A stretch of 64,000 bases of DNA from Cladophialophora immunda (taxonomy: Eukaryota; Ascomycota; Eurotiomycetes; Chaetothyriales; Herpotrichiellaceae): positions 2,108,001-2,172,000 of the forward strand of contig NW_015622541.1 of the NCBI RefSeq assembly GCF_000835495.1, read 5' to 3'. Positions 55,235 through 64,000 of the stretch are shown in pieces (within the stretch, counting starts at the first letter, position 1; every line of letters starts with the position of its first letter). The notes under the pieces are model-generated. The model had not been told where the DNA came from and did not search any database. It worked only from the letters and a program-made list of their open reading frames with translations. The position numbers and the translations under genes are program-made.

Positions 55235-57744
55235 ATGGAATCCGGCGCAAAAAGGTGAGTGCGACAAGTCTCTCCAAGGACTCAGTCAGTCCAAGTTGTA
55301 TGAGTGTAACTAACAGTCCTCTCCAGGAGACACATTCCACATTGGCCGCCCTTCAAACAACCTTACCAACAACTGGGGTCTGCAGAGAATGTCCAACTAA
55401 CTCCACTCCCTCCCACTGGCGGCTCGAGCCTACCGAGTGCGAACCTGTTCAGTCCAGATTTCAATAGCAACACAGCCTACACCCCCGACCCTCTGGCCAG
55501 CACACCGCAGCCCCTCCTCAAATCACCGAGTAAGTCGAACACCGCGCGGTCACAACGGCGAAGAAGAGGATGGAGGACAAGCTCGCGAATAGCGTTGGGT
55601 TGCGCCGTGTTGGTGCTGGTGACAAATGTTTGCTTGACGATTGGGGTAGTAACAGCGGGCATGGACATGATGGGAGGTATGTTCGGCTCGAATGACGGTT
55701 CTCTTGCCTCGGACTGCTATACTGACACAAGCCAGGCATTTACATGGTCTATGCCGGGAGTTGTACGAAGACCGAAACGAAGGACAGCTGGGTCCATCTT
55801 GCGCTTAACGTGGTGGCCACCGTCTTGCTCGCGAGCTCAAACTACTGCATGCAACTGCTCTCGTCTCCGACTCGCAGCGAGCTCGACAAGGCCCATGCTA
55901 AGCAGAGGTGGTTAGATGTTGGCATTCCCAGCATACGGAATCTCGGCTCGTTACGGAAGAAGAAAGTCATCCTGTGGTGGCTTCTGGGAGTTTCATCTAT
56001 CCCGCTGCATCTGGTGTGAGTTCGATTCAAGGATGTCAGACACAATTGGCAATGTGCTAATGGTCTCAGGTACAATTCCGTCTTCTACTCTGCCCTTGCT
56101 ACGAATAACTATAGTGTCCTGTACGCCTCTGAGAGTTTCGTGCAGGGCGCCAGCTATGACAAGAACGAATTTCCCGACACCGAAGAATGCAATGTTACCG
56201 ACATCCAAGCCCGCGCCAACAAGGAGTTTGTCGTGCTCAACAACGAGGATTGCATCCACGCGTATGCGCGAGATTTTGTCGAAGACCGCCGGAATGTGAT
56301 TGTAGTGGTCAAAAATCCTCCGGCAAACGAGGGTTCACTATTCAAGATCGCCGACAACGAATTCCCCAAGGTCATCACCAGCAAGTACAACCCTTTCGCG
56401 TGGATCTGCGACGATCCTGATGTTGTCAACCAAACACATGCATGCTGCGAGAATCAATGGGGGTTTGTCCCGTGCTCCAAGATTACGCCGAAACTGGTGG
56501 ACATAGCGGATCAGTGGTCCACCGGCGGATTTGAAGTCGACCATTGCCTCTCGGAACCGGTCGAATCCCAGTGCCATTTGCATTTCTCCCTCATCCTTAT
56601 GGGCGTGGTTCTGGCTTTTAACATCCTCAAAGTCATTGCGATCGCCTACGTCACCTTCTGGTTGGGAGAGTCGCCCCTGGTAACAGTTGGGGATGCACTG
56701 CAATCCTTCCTGCGCCATCCCGACTCGACGACTGAGGGAATGTGTCTTGCCAGCCACTCGAGCATTGTCGCCTCCTCCAAACTTGGCTACAAATCCATGC
56801 CCATGAGATATGACCCCCAGCAGCATCGGTTTTTCGAAGCCGCGACCTGGAAGCAGTGGGCTTTTCTGCTCGGCTTGTTCTCGTTCGTGGGCGCAGGGAC
56901 CGCGATTTGCCTTGCACTCGGAATCGAAAATCTGAAGGGCGATAGGACTATCCAGAACGCGTGGTCGATCGGCTTGAACACGGTCAAGCCTCAGAACCTG
57001 ATCATGGGCTGGAATCTGCCCGGCTACGGCAACAGCTCCATCGCGATCTCCACACTCATCGCCAACGCCCCGCAAGCATTGTTCTCCTTCCTCTACGTCT
57101 GTTACAACAGCCTCTTTACGGTCATGTTCCTTTCGCGTGAACTGATGCGTTTCAGTGTCACAGCCGGTCGCGGACGGAAGTATCTACGTGTTAGCGAGGC
57201 CAACGGCGAGCAAAAGTCGACATACTTCCTCAACTTGCCGTTCAAGTATGGCCTACCTCTGCTCGTCGGCTCGGGCTTGATGCACTGGCTGGTGTCACAG
57301 AGCGTCTTCCTTGCAAATATCGCCGTTATCCCTCGCGATGGGACAGTGCCCATGCAAGACGAAATCACCACGGTGGCCTATTCGCCGATAGGCATGCTCT
57401 TCCTTCTTTTTCTGGGCTTCGTCCTCCTCGTCTTCCTCCTGGCCACGGCGCTTAGAAAGCTACCCTTTGGAATGCCCATTATAGGGAGCAACTCCATGGC
57501 GATCAGCGCTGCGTGCCATCTGCCGCCTGGCATCGACCAGAGCGATCGCGACGAGATAGTGCTTAGGCCATTGAACTGGGGTGCTGTGCCCGGCGCGGGC
57601 AAAGTCATGGACTTGGGTATCCACGGCCATCATGCCCATGGCTTTGAAAATGATGATCTGGACGAGAACGGAACCGGCTTTGGACACTGTTGCTTCAGTG
57701 ACCGAGCGCTGGACCCTCCAGTAAAGGGCAAATTCTACATCTAG
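55235..57744 (+). CDS. DUF6536-type polytopic membrane protein
   Basis: Four exons, 55235-55254, 55327-55676, 55736-56015, 56070-57744, 774 aa. Exon 1 is 20 bases (MESGAK). A Pro/Ser-rich cytosolic part leads to RRRRGWR and the first TM helix near residue 97 (LGCAVLVLVTNVCLTIGVV). The N-terminal block GIYMVYAGSC, LALNVVATVLLASSNYCMQL, LSSPTRSELDKAHAKQRWLDVGIPS is the signature of the fungal DUF6536 family. A long lumenal or extracellular part with paired Cys (DDPDVVNQTHACCENQWGF) follows, then five or six more helices. Role unknown; family members are plasma-membrane proteins found across Pezizomycotina. Introns are 72, 59 and 54 bp. A GTAAGT string inside exon 2 (about 55528) could act as a donor but has no suitable acceptor close by. 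Confidence 0.85.
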
Positions 57745-58763
57745 AAAGGGTTTCCCTGAACGTCTATTGTCATGATCATGCTTTGTTCGGGACTATCTCA
57801 GGCGCAGAAAGTCCAAAGGCATATGTTTCTCCCTCCTTGCGGCATCGATTCGGCTCATTATTGCAAGCGCCTCTATCTGTTTTCCTTTTATCGCAACTTT
57901 CCCCTTCTACATGCACTCGCACGGCTTTCACGAAGCATCGGTCCGTCATGATGAATCAACTTGTGGTTTTGGTTTTCTGCATAGCGCTGGCGTTTTTCCA
58001 CAGAATGGGAGAGGGAATCGGTAACATTTATTTTATTTTATTTTATTTCCTATTGATACACCCAACAACCACGGCAAGAAAAGAGGGAAACAAAACTGTG
58101 TTCTAGGGACAAGAGAGTTGCTCCGAGAGCCTCTGTTATGAATGTCCTCTATCGTCAGACTCTATGTCAGAGTCAGCGGGATCGGAAGGGTTATACTGGT
58201 CACGGGACACGTAGAATATGTGGTACAGGAATATATGGATACATTGATATACGTGTATACATGAATGAAAGGGAAAAGTCAGGGCCTTTTTTGAAGGAAA
58301 ATCAAACCCCTTTTGAGGATGGCGAAAGATCTTCCTTGTTCATACATGTATTGATGTGTCACTCAAAACAGAACAACATGGAAAGCCACTCGACCAAAAT
58401 GGTGCTTTTCTTCGTCTTCGTTGGAGAAGAACGCAACAGAATGAATTCTGAAGGGGGTATCATCGATCTATGTGTCTTCATTTGTTGGTCAATCCCATTT
58501 CCGGTCATACGCATATGTTCCCCCCTTTTCGACGGATATCGCTATGCTATCGTTTGTGTTACGCCCACATATACCCATGCCTTTTGTCCCGTAATGCAAT
58601 GCCAACACAGTGCAGGGAATACGAAGCGAGAGATTGCCCGGCGTGAAAGGTTTGCCCTCGTCCACAAATCCCGCCCTGAGTACCCCATGCACCACCCACT
58701 CGCACTTTTTAAAAACCGGCAACGCTACATGCAACGACCGTCTCTGTCCGGCTCGGTTTGCCG
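57745..58763. other. Convergent 3' spacer
   Basis: 1 kb between DUF6536 (plus) and the protease (minus). Holds a TTTTA pentamer run at about 58027-58048. A 209-codon plus-strand frame (58138-58767) has no protein-like pattern. Confidence 0.5.
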
Positions 58764-60263
58764 CTAAGAGTGCGGGGCGACGCTGATGGAAGGCGTCGAG
58801 CCGTCGAAGACGACGAACTGGGACTTGAAGAAGACGTCGCCGTAGATGGCGAAGGGGAGGCCCTGGTTGGACTGAAGACCGCCGAAGCAGACTGCGTCGC
58901 ATGAACGTGTTAGTGGTCTCATTTTTCCAAAGAGAAAGCGAACATATCCAGGCAATTGGTTTACACTTTGTTGGGTATGCCTGGATTGCTATGGTGGAGG
59001 ATGACGAGGAAATAGACATATTCGGGAAGGGCAAGGTAACGGGGCAAAATGGTCGGTCACTTACACTGCTCCCCCGTCTCCGTGTCCGCGCCCACGTTCG
59101 CAAAGTTCATCCCGTCCCCCTGGACCGTGGCCATGTGGTTTCCGATGGCCACCTGCAGATCCGGCAAGGATGTGTTGCATGGAAAGATGATGCCGCCCGC
59201 GTCCTGCGAGACCTGCGCCCCGTCCACGGTGCCCCAGTATGCGGTGAGCATTTCATCAGGCACGAGCATCAGCGAGGTGCCCGTGTCGAGAATCGCCGTG
59301 CCGCCGGAAATGTCCACGGTCTGACCTTGCACGGCGGCGCTCGTGGAGTCGACTTCCCAAAACCCACGCGACGAGTCGACGGGCGCGGTGGCCAACTGGC
59401 CGCTGAACGCTGATGTGTCGATGTTGCCAAACTCGTAGGCACCTACGGCGCCAGATTTCAGTTGCGCAGTAAATACGGGGAGCGTCAGGTCTGGGAGGAC
59501 ATTGTCGAAGAATGTCTTTTGCTGAGTGGGTTGAATGGTGTTGAGTTGGGAAAAGGCAAGACCGACAAGGCCGTTTGACGCAGAGTCTGTCACGAAACTG
59601 TCGGCTACGTTGTCCGGAAGGCCGATTGCTTGAGCAGATACGGTGGCGCCGCCAATGTCGACTTCATCAACACCCACGGGGCCGGAGGCAGAGGAACCAT
59701 CGCCATAGGAGACGTTGAAGGTACTACCCTGCAGCGTGTTTTGGAAAGTGGGCGATTGGTTGGGATCGTAGATCGTGTGGCCTTGTTGAGCACTGGCAGG
59801 GAGATTGGTGTTGAAGACCCATCTGTCCGTCGATGTCTGTGTCAGTAACAATATGTCATGAAAACAAAGTTTGAACATGGAAGGGAACATCGTACGTGTC
59901 TGACGAGCCGCTGTCAAAGTTCATGACCAGAGTCTGTCCCCCAACATTCACCGGAGACAGGAATTGAGCGTCATTCTGCGTGGGCGAGGCGCTTGTCTCG
60001 CCGTCCTCACTTGCCGTGCTATCAAGCTGAGCCTCAGTTGCTGCCTTGATTCTCGTGGCCACCTCTCCACCAGGTAAGAACTCGATATCGCCAAATCCAA
60101 ATTTGAATAATGCCCTTCGGTATGCAGCTCTGCCATTTGGTCTGTAGTTATGTTGTTGTATCCGAGGGACTTTGAAGGAGCGTTTCTGTTTTATTTGAAT
60201 GGGAGTCGCAAAGGCAGTTGTCAAGAAAAGAACGACGAAGAGAAAGTGGTGGGCTTGAAGCAT
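58764..60263 (-). CDS. Secreted aspartic protease (pepsin family A1)
   Basis: Three exons on the minus strand: 60263-59896, 59822-59065, 58891-58764, 417 aa. Signal peptide [21 protein letters not shown], then a basic propeptide. Catalytic motifs are NFDSGSSD (Asp117) and AILDTGTSL (Asp302), with the flap YGDGSSASG. The last exon gives [20 protein letters not shown] and FKSQFVVFD, the standard C-terminal block with its conserved Cys. The protein is secreted and cuts proteins at acid pH, like aspergillopepsin. Introns are 73 and 173 bp; the second join (CAG T|TC TGC) restores the CFGG motif. The first active site has DSG rather than DTG, which is common. Confidence 0.92.
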
Positions 60264-61536
60264 ATTGATTGCAGATGTTGACCGGCGACTCAAAACAATG
60301 CTAATGACGAAGTGAAAGGGATGAGTGTAGATCAGGCCCAAGGGCACAGGCCTGTCAAGTTGAACTCTGAGGGCAGTTGGAGGAAAGAATACAATGAAGG
60401 GCCTGCCCTCGATTTGAACCAAATGCAAAAGGATAGACTATACGAAAAGAAAAGTGACAAGGCTGGAAGGAAAACAAGGATGGGAGGAGTGTAGAAACGG
60501 ACTGGATGCAAACATTTTGAACAAAATGGAAGTGTAAATCGTATCTTGGTAGAATTACTCCGCAGCGCTGCATACATGCGCGGCCTCGTCTCGAATTGTG
60601 CTAGACAGTCTTGGGCCACGCCATCTGCATGTCTCAGGATCGTGATCAACAGGTCAACGATGGACCTGGTGAGCTCTCGATTGAGGTCTGGAGCCAGGGA
60701 GGGGATCTCGGTGTCAAAGAGAGAGCTCTCCACCTACGGCATAAGCCTGTGACTGGCCAGATCTGAGGGAGCCAACCATTGGGGCGGACAGGAGTGCATG
60801 GTGGTGGCAGTGTGACGTTGAGGCGACTGGGTGTGGATGCAACTTCGGCTGCTCGTCGAGGCTGAAGAACCGAAGGCCTTCAGAACGGGAGCCCAGGGAT
60901 GGGATTCTGTGGTTCTCAGCTGCGCCGATGAGAAAGGATGGGGTTGGAGGGAGGAATAGGGGGTGAAGGTGAAACTGAAGGCGCAGAAGTTTAAGTTTCA
61001 TCTTTCGTTCGAGTTTCCGCTGCGGGACTGGGACTAGCCCGTTCTGGCTCCAAGTGGCTTGGCGCGTGCCTTGTCCCGATTTGGTCCAGAGGGAAACATC
61101 CAGGAGTGCCTGGTGCCATTCTGCTCAGTCGCTGTCCACAATGCCCAGGCTCAAGTCTGTGTTGGCATTGCGCCTTGCCTGCGCAAAGTTGGAGGATTGC
61201 GAGCATGTCGTATGACCTGAGACCAGAAACGCACGGCATCATCACACAGTCCCCAATCCGCCCCCAGAACCTCCCAGCTTCATCTGCCGCCCAACAATTG
61301 ACCCCACCAACGCTATTGCTCAAGTGATGCGCTGCGTGGGAGTCCTGGATCTGGTATCCTCACAGCAGATCACAACAAATATATCTGCGGCTCCAAAAGC
61401 TGTTATGGCTGGTCTGCGGGACAGATATGAGGGTTCCCCGCCACGCAAAGTTGACTTTTTGCGTTGCGCCAACCACCGCAGATCGAGCAAAAGAACTCTC
61501 CCCTCCAGGAATAACAAACAATGGATGGCTGGGCTG
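60264..61536. other. Spacer between protease promoter and NBP35 3' end
   Basis: 1.27 kb, both flanking genes on the minus strand. No gene supported; no TM, signal or motif in any frame. Confidence 0.5.
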
Positions 61537-62623
61537 TTATATTGGTCCGTCAGGAAGAACTTGATCGGGATCCTCTCCTATCATCTGGCCCACGGATCTC
61601 ACTACTTGTCGTAATGCCTTGCAAGCTGGACTGTCGGGAAAGCTATCCATAAAGCTTTCACCAAAGTCACACGCCATGCCGATCCGCGGGTCGAGCGGTA
61701 CTGATCCCAGGAAAGGTATGCCCATATCCTGGCATAACTTTTGCCCTCCTCCCGTCGTTGCCCGGAAGATCTGAGATTCGTGCGTGCATTTGGGACAGAC
61801 GAACCCCGACATGTTTTCAACCAGCCCCAGGACCCGAATCCCTGCCTTTCGACAGAAATCAATCTCTTTCCGCACGTCCAGCAGAGACACCTCTTGTGGC
61901 GTGGTCACCACCACCGCACCATCCACGCCGGACTCTTTCAAAAATGAGTTAACTGACAGATGTTCGTCTGATGTGCCCGGTGGTGTGTCGACAATCAAGT
62001 AGTCCAACTCGCCCCATTCGACGTCTTTTAAGAATTGTTTGATTATACCATTCTTTTTTGGCCCTCTCCATATGATTGCGTCGTCTCGGTTGGGTAGCAT
62101 AAACTGAATGCTCATAACTCCAAGATTGTCTGTGACCCAGACGGGACTCCATCCGGCATTGCTAACATGTATTGTTTCACTCTCGACGCCCATCATTTTC
62201 GGTATCGACGGGCCGCAGATATCTGTGTCCATAATGCCCACTGTCGAGTCTGGGTTGGCTGCAAAGGCGTGCGACAGGAGCGACGAGAATGTAGACTTGC
62301 CCACTCCGCCTTTTCCTGAGAGCACTAAGATTTTGTGTCTTACTCCAGCGAGTCGTTCGGTAATAAGAGGGATGTCTGGGTCGGGGCCTTTGGGTGCAGA
62401 GGCGCAGATGGCTTGGTTGGGACAGCCATTGCATGCGTCGCCTTTGCCCGCTTGCTCCGATTCAGGACCGGGACAATGTTCTATGTCACAAGTCAGTAAA
62501 GACGACGTCAGATATACACAACAACGTCGGCTTCTCACCTGGCTCTGGAGCGACAAGATCTGGCTTCCGCTTAAGTGGGTTTTCAAGTGCTTCGGCGACG
62601 GGCTCTTCGAAGGAGGGCGCCAT
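61537..62623 (-). CDS. NBP35: Cytosolic Fe-S cluster assembly scaffold NBP35
   Basis: Two exons on the minus strand: 62623-62539 and 62480-61537, 342 aa. [20 protein letters not shown] leads to the N-terminal four-Cys cluster site EHC-x13-C-x2-C-x5-C ([13 protein letters not shown]), diagnostic for NBP35. P-loop GKGGVGKST, then [10 protein letters not shown] and a CPKC pair near the C-terminus (GFVCPKC) that holds the bridging 4Fe-4S cluster with CFD1. The protein loads Fe-S clusters onto cytosolic and nuclear enzymes and is essential in yeast. The 58 bp intron splits EPE. It is divergent from CHO2 with a 690-base shared spacer. Confidence 0.96.
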
Positions 62624-63314
62624 TCGTAGGGACGAGGGAGGTTCGGCAGAGAGTGAGAAATGGAACCTGAAGGGATATAGGATAGCGTTTACGAGCGTTC
62701 GGGCAGGCGTGGTTCTGGCAAAAAAGTATGGAATACTGTAGATGGATTGGTAATTGCTTTTGGGGTCGCCGATTGGCGGCGCGGCCAACGGACATGGCCT
62801 GACCTGCTGAGCAGCCTTGCCACCCACCCCTCAGCCTCGTCCTCAACCCCTCTCATCCTTCCCCCACGGACCAGGGGCATTTTGGCCGATTGTCCTCCCC
62901 TTGAGCATCCCTGTATACCGGCACATGGATATTGTGCGCCTTCTTATTGCATGTGGATGATGTTTCCGGACGACTGCCGCAACCCGTTGACTGCTGGAGG
63001 GGACGTCTTGGGCAAATGGGTGTCGTCATTTAATTGGGGGCACGCTGCGGGCATCAGCGATTGGACACAGCAAATTACAGCAAGAAACCATCTCATCCGG
63101 CTGGACTTGGGCCAACCTCTGCCTCTCTTCACTACACATGGTCGACTGTCACTGCCTCTCCAATGCCTGCTTCAATCCCGCGTCCGTGTAAGCATTGGCA
63201 TGGATCCGCGTGAAGATACAACCAACTTACCTGTCACTCCTTTTTCCGCCCTGCGTCGCTCACGCTTGCAGTGCGAGAATTCTTCTCACCATCAGCGGTG
63301 AACAACCACCCTCA
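62624..63314. other. Divergent promoter region, NBP35 / CHO2
   Basis: Shared spacer of 691 bases. Two CACATG E-box cores (62922 and 63135) lie on the CHO2 side. A 33-codon uORF, 63200-63301, precedes CHO2; see findings. Confidence 0.5.
63200..63301 (+). promoter_or_regulatory. Possible uORF in the CHO2 leader
   Basis: ATG at 63200 opens MDPREDTTNLPVTPF and stops with TGA at 63299-63301, 13 bases before the CHO2 ATG, in another frame. It could lie in a spliced 5' UTR, since CTCACGCTTGCAG inside it looks like an acceptor. Confidence 0.3.
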
Positions 63315-64000
63315 ATGACAGAAATCATGGCCAAACCGTCCACTGAGGATTCCGCCACCGAGAACCTGCGGAAGCGGAATGCTCCTATCAGGGCAAATAC
63401 GCAGGAAGACGCCAGAAAAGCCGTGCTGGAGTTGAACGCTCTTGAGGAGAGGGAAGCTAAAGATGAAAAAGATCGCAAGACTTTTGGCCGTACTCCGGAT
63501 GGCACTGGTATGCATATTGCAACCTCTCGACCTTTGCTCTTGGAGGCAGTCTCTCACGTTTCCTTCTAGTGTTCACTGTCCCACACACCCATGACATGGT
63601 TTCCCAGCTACTGTCTCCCAAGGAGCCTAAGAACTTGTCAGACATCAGTGTGCTATTGATCCTGTTGCTACACGCTCTCTTGGCATGGTCTCTGCCCGCA
63701 GCCCTGAGAAAACCAGTTCTTGCAGTCCTCTTCTTGTGCTGGCGAGCCGGATACAATATCGGCATTGGCTACCTCCTCCACATGCAATCTCATCACAAGC
63801 TGCTGGTCAGGTGGGCCCGAAAATCGAAGCTGTTCCCCATTGCCTCCAATGGCGAAAATCCTCATCCCAAACTCCGCGCGTTCATCAAAAGAGAATTAGA
63901 AACCAAAATTCCCAAGGACTATGATTTCGACACCGCTCCTCTCGAATACAACACTTGGTTGGTCTTTCGCCGCCTCGTCGACTTGATTCTCATGTGCGAC
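63315..64000 (+). CDS. CHO2: Phosphatidylethanolamine N-methyltransferase Cho2 (5' part)
   Basis: Two exons seen, 63315-63507 and 63570 to the window end; about 208 residues, the gene continues past 64000. [20 protein letters not shown] starts a charged leader; a second in-frame ATG is at 63327. After a 62 bp intron the protein reads [17 protein letters not shown] and [12 protein letters not shown], then two TM helices and [40 protein letters not shown] and [16 protein letters not shown], the N-terminal signature of fungal Cho2. The enzyme, in the ER membrane, methylates phosphatidylethanolamine using SAM in phosphatidylcholine synthesis. Catalytic parts lie outside the window. Confidence 0.93.

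Noticed and set aside
55528..55575. Possible extra intron starting GTAAGTCG in DUF6536 exon 2
   Set aside because: The nearest AG acceptors would make an intron of under 50 bases, and the frame reads through without a stop.
58138..58767. 209-codon plus-strand frame downstream of DUF6536
   Set aside because: Rich in Cys, His and Tyr without pattern, and partly opposite the protease 3' end.
60400..60430. tRNA-like GGTTCAAATC string on the minus strand
   Set aside because: The flanks do not pair as a T-stem and no other tRNA arms are present.

Overview
This is a 64 kb piece of a filamentous ascomycete (Pezizomycotina) nuclear chromosome. The evidence is the architecture and gene set: short GT-AG introns (mostly 48-100 bp), genes on both strands with spacers of 0.3-2.8 kb, no operons, and fungal families such as a Clr5/ankyrin protein, a Tea4/TeaC-type polarity adaptor, a DUF6536 membrane protein, a secreted pepsin-like protease and Cho2. 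I cannot place it below subphylum. I see no complete transposon, rRNA, complete tRNA, CRISPR array or obvious secondary-metabolite cluster. All splice sites were read by eye from frame continuity and GT/AG signals; no transcript data were available.

Layout. 1-9 kb: a Pho80/Clg1-type cyclin, an alpha/beta-hydrolase with a membrane segment, a small CsbD-like stress protein with a GC-AG intron, and a peroxisomal acyl-CoA thioesterase. 9.8-18.5 kb: a signal-peptide/one-TM surface protein, a GNAT acetyltransferase, a zinc alcohol dehydrogenase, a GPI-type wall protein and a small unknown. 18.8-24.7 kb: a large Clr5-ankyrin gene and a small membrane protein whose reading frame depends on the choice of splice donor. 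26-37.5 kb: an arrestin-like protein, a PPIL3-type cyclophilin, the Tea4/TeaC/Bud14-like SH3 adaptor and a Ser/Thr kinase. 38.8-47.4 kb: an HSL-type esterase, then a divergent pair of an amino-acid/GABA permease and an ammonium transporter whose shared spacer holds several GATA-factor sites. 48-57.8 kb: an unknown helical protein, a DUF302 gene with a 1-base reading-frame break, threonine synthase and the DUF6536 protein. 58.7-64 kb: an aspartic protease, the cytosolic Fe-S scaffold NBP35, and the 5' part of CHO2, which runs off the window.

Functional links. The clearest is nitrogen uptake: permease and ammonium transporter are head-to-head around GATA motifs, as expected for AreA-type nitrogen control. 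The cyclin, kinase and Tea4-like adaptor are morphogenesis or cell-cycle type functions but are not adjacent. Most other neighbours look unrelated. I did not find a convincing new multi-gene system. The most unusual items are the thioesterase with a substituted catalytic Asp and poly-Asp inserts, the Clr5-ankyrin gene with an internal acidic duplication, the donor-dependent small membrane gene and the frame-broken DUF302 gene.
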